From Bacteroidales bacterium (GTDB taxonomy: Bacteria > Bacteroidota > Bacteroidia > Bacteroidales > Muribaculaceae), in contig CAAEIL010000206.1 in assembly GCA_900755985.1 (NCBI GenBank), positions 1 through 5,642 of the forward strand: a DNA stretch of 5,642 nt, read 5' to 3'. How positions within the stretch are numbered: the first letter of the stretch is position 1; each line of letters begins with the position of its first letter. Under the pieces are notes generated by a model. That model saw only the letters and a list, made by a program, of their open reading frames with translations, searched no databases and was not told the origin of the DNA. The position numbers were made by a program, and so were the translations under genes. Below are positions 4,327-5,642 of the stretch, piece by piece.

Positions 4327-5140
4327 GCAATATAAGATACTGTTTCTGCATGGGTTCACTTCAAGTGGATTGTGCGAAATAGCACAGACTTTAAAGACTG
4401 AACTGGCTGGCGTAGCGGAAGTTGTCGCGCCGGACCTGCCGTTGCACCCGCAAGAAGCTATGGAATTTCTTCAGACTATGTGCGAAGGCGTGCAATTTGA
4501 CATTATTGTCGGGTCGAGTTGCGGCTCGTTCTACGGACAGCAGCTTGTCCGGCTTACGGGCGTACCGGCTATACTCTTAAGCCCGTTCCTGAAGATGACC
4601 GACTTTTTGGAGCCCCGCGTCGGAGTGCATCAATACAAGTCGGCGCGCGCCGACGGCAACCGGCAGTTTTGCATTGACCATCAGTTAATTGACGAGTTTG
4701 CAGAGATGGAACGGCATCAGTTCGACTGCTACGACGAATTCAACCGCGACAGAGTCTGGGGCATGTTCGGTTCGCAGGATACCATCGCTCATTTCCGCGA
4801 CTTATTTTGCCGGTACTATCCCACAGCCTTCGGCTACGACGGCCCGCATACCATGACCGCCGACAACGTCCGCAATGACCTTGTGCCTTTCGTCCACAAA
4901 ATGCTCGCCGAGGTCAAATCAATCAAGGAGCGTTACTTCCGACACTTCAAGGGCGGTATATATCGCCTGTGGCACAGCGCCAGGGATTCGGAAACACTGC
5001 GCCGCGTGGTCGCCTACCGGGCGCTTTACGGACAGCGAGGCTTCTGGGTGCGTCCCCAAAAGATGTTTTTCGAGCGCATAACCCGCGACGGCAAGACATT
5101 CCCTCGCTTCGCCGAAATATCATCGCCAAAGCAATATTGA
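4319..5140 (+). CDS. YqiA/YcfP-type alpha/beta hydrolase with C-terminal DUF1653 domain
   Basis: A 273-residue, probably cytoplasmic, two-domain protein. Residues 5-195 are an alpha/beta-hydrolase fold like the UPF0227 YqiA/YcfP esterases: strand and oxyanion loop YKILFLHGFTSSG (5-17), nucleophile elbow GSSCG (65-69) with S67, acid in MFGSQDT (D154) and base in GPHTM (H177). The full triad is present, so it should be active on short acyl or other ester/thioester bonds; the substrate is unknown. Residues about 206-267 match DUF1653: YFRHFKGGIYR, then ARDSETLRRVVAYRALYGQRGFWVRP (split here after 20 residues in meaning: SETL..VVAYRALYG and FWVRP), then DGKTFPRFAEI. DUF1653 is a small beta domain also found as a stand-alone protein. 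I believe this pairing occurs in other Bacteroidota but cannot confirm it. Start at 4319 is inside the microprotein's last codons. Its codons look more G/C rich than the sigma operon's. Confidence 0.9.
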   Translation: MTKQYKILFLHGFTSSGLCEIAQTLKTELAGVAEVVAPDLPLHPQEAMEFLQTMCEGVQFDIIVGSSCGSFYGQQLVRLTGVPAILLSPFLKMTDFLEPRVGVHQYKSARADGNRQFCIDHQLIDEFAEMERHQFDCYDEFNRDRVWGMFGSQDTIAHFRDLFCRYYPTAFGYDGPHTMTADNVRNDLVPFVHKMLAEVKSIKERYFRHFKGGIYRLWHSARDSETLRRVVAYRALYGQRGFWVRPQKMFFERITRDGKTFPRFAEISSPKQY

Positions 5141-5148
5141 ATACAAAT

Positions 5149-5205
5149 ATGAATAAAGAAGATACTGCACGGCTGCTTGATAAAGCGGCAATGATATGCG
5201 AATAG
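5149..5205 (+). CDS. 18-codon ORF after the hydrolase, possible remnant
   Basis: MNKEDTARLLDKAAMICE then TAG, starting 8 bases after the hydrolase stop with an A-rich leader (ATACAAAT). The sequence looks like the amphipathic N terminus of a normal protein, and the same frame continues another 19 codons past the TAG (EATSEPVQLFNFNKRR). It may be a truncated gene, or a chance ORF. No function can be given. Confidence 0.25.
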   Translation: MNKEDTARLLDKAAMICE

Positions 5206-5214
5206 GAAGCGACA

Positions 5215-5355
5215 TCAGAACCAGTCCAGCTCTTTAATTTCAACAAAAGGCGCATTACAAATTAACAATATGATATCTTTTTTAGTAAAAGTTACTTCAG
5301 AACTGCCATTCATAGGCATCTTCGTGTCTGTTCTTCGGTCGTTATGGAACCCCAT
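5215..5355 (-). CDS. Possible 46-residue minus-strand small protein
   Basis: Minus-strand ORF from ATG (5355-5353) to TGA (5217-5215). Its C-terminal half, VTFTKKDIILLICNAPFVEI then KELDWF, looks protein-like, but the N-terminal half (MGFHNDRRTDTKMPMNGSSE) does not, and a plus-strand frame is open over much of the same span. No promoter match was found upstream. The frame stays open upstream for about 17 further codons without a usual start, so a decayed gene is another reading. Confidence 0.25.
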   Translation of the reverse strand: MGFHNDRRTDTKMPMNGSSEVTFTKKDIILLICNAPFVEIKELDWF

Positions 5356-5642
5356 AACTCCCTCATCGCAGACGCAAATCTGCTCGACGACTGACTGCCC
5401 TGCCGCTTACATTTATTATTAAACAAGCTCTTAATTGCTGTATCTTTCCTGCGAATTCTGAGTTCTCATGTTAGAGAGCTTTCACTTTGCAGTCTTTCGA
5501 TTAATTTTGGTCCGGCGTGTCTGAAATTGTTTATGATCAATTGTTAATTCTGGTGTGAGAATATGCCTGGGCTGGTAGAGGGCGCTTCTTTTCGGAAGAG
5601 CAAGAGGAAAGCAGAGGAGCGTGGGTGGGGTTTAAACGAGCA
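5356..5642. other. Gene-poor right end
   Basis: No convincing gene. It holds a weak hairpin (5461-5485), a lone TAATTTTG (5502-5509) that matches the -7 element but has its nearest TTTG only 12 bases upstream, and an A/T-rich tract with a direct repeat (AATTGTTTA / AATTGTTAA at about 5526-5546). From 5563 an ATG frame is open to the window edge (MPGLVEGASFRKSKRKAEER and on), rich in K, R and E and G-rich on this strand; it is not persuasive as protein. Confidence 0.5.
5461..5485 (+). terminator. Weak terminator-like hairpin
   Basis: AGTTCTC (5461-5467) pairs with GAGAGCT (5474-5480), seven pairs including one G-U, loop of 6, followed by a broken T tract (TTTCACTTT). It is 320 bases after the hydrolase stop and could be the end of that transcript, as no better candidate lies closer. 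Confidence 0.3.

Noticed and set aside
4947..5255. Minus-strand 102-codon ORF over the end of the hydrolase
   Set aside because: It is antisense to the well-matched DUF1653 domain; its only protein-like stretch near 5215-5255 is in the frame described as a doubtful small ORF nearby or is chance.
5563..5642. ATG frame open to the right edge
   Set aside because: Twenty-six codons of low-complexity K/R/E-rich product with no promoter-to-start spacing that fits; not enough sequence to support a gene.

Overview
The window looks like chromosomal DNA of a Bacteroidota bacterium, most likely of the order Bacteroidales (Muribaculaceae- or Bacteroides-like). Three things suggest this: one near-perfect Bacteroidota promoter (TTTG, 20-bp spacer, TACCTTTG) with no Shine-Dalgarno sequences before the starts; a surface-type carboxypeptidase-regulatory-like beta domain; and a DUF6249-like gene next to an ECF sigma factor. 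No mobile element, CRISPR array, tRNA or rRNA was seen. All family calls are from memory of the families, without a search.

Layout. 1-367 (minus): the first 122 codons of an exported protein with a CarboxypepD_reg-like domain, cut by the window edge. 638-1947 (plus): a tight three-gene operon of a DUF6249-like membrane protein, an ECF sigma factor and a two-helix membrane protein that is a good candidate anti-sigma factor or sigma partner. It ends at a long hairpin terminator at 1974-2013. 1948-2318: a regulatory region with a strong promoter, two related 17-bp palindromes and an intrinsic terminator placed just after the promoter. 2319-3221 (plus): a six-helix membrane protein fused to a C-terminal winged-helix DNA-binding domain. 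The fusion joint lies in a run of seven A where one base fewer would recreate two genes overlapping by ATGA. 3222-3454: a gene-free stretch with several nested inverted repeats, a candidate structured RNA, ending in a shared terminator-like repeat. 3455-4015 (minus): an FMN nitroreductase-family protein.

4150-5140 (plus): a 58-residue putative membrane microprotein with its own promoter-like sequence, overlapping by 8 bases the start of a YqiA/YcfP-type alpha/beta hydrolase that carries a C-terminal DUF1653 domain. 5141-5642 holds only doubtful short ORFs and one weak terminator-like hairpin.

The common theme is regulation at the membrane: an ECF sigma factor with two membrane partners, then a separate membrane-tethered winged-helix regulator that probably controls its own promoter through the two palindromes. 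The most interesting spot is 2191-3410, with promoter, duplicated operator, early terminator, fused regulator and structured 3' element.
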